From: Paulinella micropora
Lineage: Eukaryota; Cercozoa; Imbricatea; Euglyphida
DNA length: 64,000 bases
Direction of reading: 5' to 3'
NCBI GenBank assembly: GCA_009731375.1
Contig: BJOX01000002.1
Location: 760,800-824,799, forward strand
This document shows, in pieces, positions 63,863-64,000 of this stretch (position 1 is the first letter of the stretch; every line of letters starts with the position of its first letter). The notes under the pieces were generated by a model that was given only the letters and a program-made list of their open reading frames with translations, was not told where the DNA came from and did not search any database. The translations under genes and the position numbers were made by a program.

Positions 63863-64000
63863 NNNNNNNNNNNNNNNNNNNNNNNNNNNNNNNNNNNNNN
63901 NNNNNNNNNNNNNNNNNNNNNNNNNNNNNNNNNNNNNNNNNNNNNNNNNNNNNNNNNNNNNNNNNNNNNNNNNNNNNNNNNNNNNNNNNNNNNNNNNNNN

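Overview
The window is eukaryotic nuclear DNA. It has spliced coding exons, a tRNA-derived SINE, non-LTR and LTR retrotransposons, and very long microsatellites. I cannot name the organism. A CAMTA-type gene plus Ty3/gypsy and endonuclease-bearing LINE elements fits many algae, other protists or early animals, and rules out bacteria and archaea. The sequence is a scaffold with at least 18 runs of N. Most long open frames in it are translations of microsatellites and are not genes.

Layout. 1-6.7 kb: a decayed Ty3/gypsy retrotransposon on the plus strand (Arg/Gly-rich gag, gap, RT, RNase H, integrase, long C-terminal extension). 7.3-8.7 kb: two head-to-tail copies of a poly(A)-tailed retroposon on the minus strand. 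9.1-10.7 kb: an AT-rich island of four small compact genes with a repeated intergenic promoter block, resembling an endogenous Polinton-like or other large DNA virus fragment. 10.9-11.4 kb: pieces of a tRNA-derived SINE with (AAT)n tails. 11.69-17.02 kb: five head-to-tail copies of one LINE (RT, zinc finger, restriction-like endonuclease), each abutting the A-tail of its neighbour. 17.0-22.3 kb: another retroposon copy, then dinucleotide to tetranucleotide arrays. 22.3-24.7 kb: mostly non-repetitive DNA with a gap.

24.7-63.6 kb: one very large minus-strand gene for a CAMTA-like calmodulin-binding transcription activator. I can place about 20 exons. They appear in the family's domain order: CG-1 DNA-binding domain (63.6-58.0 kb), ankyrin repeats (55.7-51.0 kb), acidic linker (49.8-46.0 kb), IQ calmodulin-binding motifs (44.6-38.0 kb), Ser-rich tail (36.0-35.3 kb) and a C-terminal region. 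Splice-site dinucleotides and codon phases agree across nearly all junctions. The introns are filled with (TATC)n, (TA)n, (TACA)n and (TC)n arrays, SINEs, and retroposons whose 3' tails are themselves (ATCT)n.

The most unusual feature is in those introns. Short pieces of exon edges are repeated many times between microsatellite tracts, following a rule. Upstream of an exon the repeated piece is the acceptor AG plus the first 30-50 nt of the exon. Downstream it is the last 25-60 nt plus the donor GT. I call these exon-edge echo arrays. They recur at eight or more exons. The second notable feature is the head-to-tail LINE array, which suggests insertion targeted to the element's own A-tail.
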